NCBI RefSeq assembly: GCF_003590945.1
Contig: NZ_QYUK01000011.1
Coordinates: forward strand, 2,818,001-2,882,000
DNA from: Oleomonas cavernae
GTDB lineage: Bacteria > Pseudomonadota > Alphaproteobacteria > Zavarziniales > Zavarziniaceae
DNA: 64,000 nucleotides
Reading direction: 5' to 3'
The translations under genes and the position numbers were made by a program. Below, piece after piece: positions 62,633-64,000 of this stretch. The notes beneath the pieces are model-generated. The model saw nothing but the letters and a program-made list of their open reading frames with translations. It was not told the DNA's origin and made no database searches. Position 1 is the stretch's first letter; the number at the start of each line of letters is the position of its first letter.

Positions 62633-62873
62633 TGAAGACCGCCGCCGCCGCATCTGCCTTGCCACCTTTATTAGGTCGGACGCAGCGCGAACTGTCAGAC
62701 CCTCCGCCATGCCAGCGCTGAACTGCGTCCAAAAACCCGTCCGACAATCAACTTGTCCGGAATGTCATCGCCGGCATCGTTTGCGGACAGATTGATGCTT
62801 GCCCGCCAAACGGCTGTTTAGCGGCCACTGCGTGGACCGCCACAGCACTACCGTGCCGCCCCATTGCATTACG

Positions 62874-62900
62874 ATCATTCAATGATATTATGATCATAAT
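62874..62900. promoter_or_regulatory. Twin palindromes upstream of the TetR-reductase pair
   Basis: ATCATTCAATGAT (62874-62886) and ATTATGATCATAAT (62887-62900) are two perfect adjacent palindromes, 26 bp before the TetR start, in AT-rich sequence. They are good candidate operators for the downstream TetR protein. The rest of the gap 62633-62873 shows no gene. Confidence 0.65.
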
Positions 62901-62925
62901 TTAACGCGGCTGCACGGGAGAGGCA

Positions 62926-63498
62926 ATGCGCTACGAGAAAGGTCGAAAGGATGAATCGCGTCGTCGGATCGTCGAAGCCGCCGCCGCGCGGTTTCGGGGT
63001 GACGGCATCGCGGCATCCGGTGTCGCCGCCATCATGAGCGACGCCGGCCTGACGAACGGGGCCCTCTATCCGCACTTTCAGTCGAAGGCGGAACTTGTTC
63101 GCGAGAGCGTCGGGACGGCGCTGGCGGAACAGTCCCGGCAACTGCAGGAAACCCTCGCCAGCGGCGGCCCTGAGGCCGCCATTGACACTTATCTGTCCGC
63201 AGCACATCGGGACAATCCCGGCACAGGCTGCACTCTTGCAGCACTCCTACCGGAACTTGCGCGTCAGCCACCTGAGGCCCGCAGCTTCTATGCCGAGCGC
63301 CTGTCGGCCATGGTCGACCGCATAGCGGCGGCGTTGCCGCCGCAGACCCCGAATGCACAGGGAATTGCGCTTGCTGTTCAGGCGACCCTCGTTGGTGCGC
63401 TGCAACTCGCCCGCGCCGTGGAAGGGACAGAACTGTCGGATCGGATCCTGGCCGCGGCGGCGGATGCGGCGCGCGCACTGGTTGCGCCACACCAATAG
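62926..63498 (+). CDS. TetR-family regulator, AcuR-like position
   Basis: The 190-residue protein has a TetR helix-turn-helix at about residues 10-50 (RRRIVEAAAARFRGDGIAASGVAAIMSDAGLTNGALYPHFQSKAELV). The C-terminal domain contains DNPGTGCTLAALLPELARQP, typical of the quinone/aldehyde-responsive group. It lies 14 bp before an AcuI-like reductase gene on the same strand, so the two form an operon that is probably autorepressed through the upstream palindromes. Confidence 0.88.
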   Translation: MRYEKGRKDESRRRIVEAAAARFRGDGIAASGVAAIMSDAGLTNGALYPHFQSKAELVRESVGTALAEQSRQLQETLASGGPEAAIDTYLSAAHRDNPGTGCTLAALLPELARQPPEARSFYAERLSAMVDRIAAALPPQTPNAQGIALAVQATLVGALQLARAVEGTELSDRILAAAADAARALVAPHQ

Positions 63499-63512
63499 AA
63501 GAGGAGCGCGCA

Positions 63513-64000
63513 ATGGCATTCAAGGCACTGCTCGCAACAAAGGCAGAGAAATCGGTCTCGGCCAGCGTGGTCGAGATGAACGAGCAAGATCTCATGCCGG
63601 GGGATGTCACCGTCGCTGTCGACTATTCGACAGTGAACTTCAAGGATGCGCTCGCCCTTACCGGGCGCGCGGATGTCATCCGCCGGTTTCCTTTGATCCC
63701 GGGCATCGATCTGGCGGGCACGGTCGAGGCATCTTCCTATCCAGGCATTGCGGCGGGAGACCGGGTCGTCGCCAACGGCTGGGGGCTGAGCCAGACCCAT
63801 CACGGCGGGTTTGCGCAGAAGGCACGATTGAGCGGCGAGTGGCTGGTCAAGCTGCCACAGACTTTCTCGACCAAGGATGCCATGGCCATTGGCACCGCCG
63901 GCTATACGGCCATGCTCAGTGTCCTGGCGCTCGAAAACGGCGGCGTGACCCCGGAGCGTGGCGACATCCTCGTGACCGGCGCCAACGGTGGGGTGGGCTC
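63513..64000 (+). CDS. AcuI/YhdH-type acrylyl-CoA or quinone reductase (partial)
   Basis: ATG 63513 has AGAGGAG upstream. The visible 162 residues are the N-terminal part of a medium-chain reductase of the YhdH/YhfP group: FKALLATKAEKS, VDYSTVNFKDALALTGRADVIRRFPLIPGIDLAGTV, and the start of the nucleotide-binding motif LVTGANGGVG at the edge. It would reduce acrylyl-CoA or related activated alkenes with NADPH. The gene runs off the window. Confidence 0.88.
   Translation, partial: MAFKALLATKAEKSVSASVVEMNEQDLMPGDVTVAVDYSTVNFKDALALTGRADVIRRFPLIPGIDLAGTVEASSYPGIAAGDRVVANGWGLSQTHHGGFAQKARLSGEWLVKLPQTFSTKDAMAIGTAGYTAMLSVLALENGGVTPERGDILVTGANGGVG

Overview
The window is about 64 kb of high-GC chromosomal DNA. 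The gene families point to an alphaproteobacterium, probably Rhodospirillales-like: GapR (DUF2312), a DUF1244 protein, a split pntAA/pntAB/pntB transhydrogenase with a tiny aa3-oxidase subunit IV beside it, an ELM1-type protein, a phasin-like protein and an AcuR/AcuI-type pair. No rRNA, tRNA, CRISPR array or complete insertion sequence was seen. The genus is not claimed.

Layout. 0-2.2 kb: an LTXXQ-type periplasmic protein and two tandem EF-hand lipoproteins. 2.2-5.3 kb: transhydrogenase operon plus a 37-residue oxidase subunit. 5.5-8.2 kb: Ada repair protein, a nucleotidyltransferase/partner pair and a thioesterase. 8.4-12.9 kb: ABC1 kinase, oligoendopeptidase F, phasin-like protein, GapR, DUF1244. 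12.9-19.2 kb: hybrid sensor kinase, a 1083-residue RTX protein and an ELM1-like gene. 19.3-24.8 kb: EamA transporter, DUF1801 and the glycolate oxidase genes glcD-glcE-glcF. 24.9-33 kb: periplasmic proteins, Nudix hydrolase, RimO, aldose epimerase, and a metallophosphoesterase next to a Ser/Thr kinase-UspA fusion. 33-38.3 kb: queF, two CorA-type proteins and queE-queD-queC, which together make preQ0/preQ1 for queuosine. 38.4-54 kb: mostly metabolic accessory genes (SDR, GST with TetR, flavin monooxygenase, aldo/keto reductase, HD protein, FMN split-barrel, AhpD-like), an alpha/beta-hydrolase/cyclase-like/LuxR fusion, and LysR with an MFS exporter. 54-62.7 kb: accessory DNA with an intact HigA antitoxin beside a decapitated HigB toxin, a more AT-rich patch with a small adenine methyltransferase, an intradiol dioxygenase, and a block of PD-(D/E)XK-like protein, XRE regulator, ParB-methyltransferase fusion and DUF5681 protein. 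62.9-64 kb: TetR and an AcuI-like reductase that runs off the end.

Two window-wide patterns matter. First, at least twelve recognisable genes are broken by single-base shifts. Fourteen of the fifteen shifts are one missing base, usually at a short G or C run, with good family sequence continuing on both sides. This looks more like undercalled homopolymers in the assembly than real gene decay, so these genes are marked as frameshifted and their full spans are given. Second, a REP-like inverted repeat with CGTCATCCCGG ends recurs in intergenic gaps at about 8.4, 20.7, 26.4, 38.4 and (half copy) 40.7 kb.

The best candidates for something undescribed are the 59-62.2 kb nuclease-like/XRE/ParB-methyltransferase block, the 6.8-7.8 kb overlapping nucleotidyltransferase/partner pair, the kinase-UspA/phosphoesterase pair at 30.6-32.7 kb, and the three-domain hydrolase/dead-cyclase/LuxR regulator at 49.9-51.4 kb.
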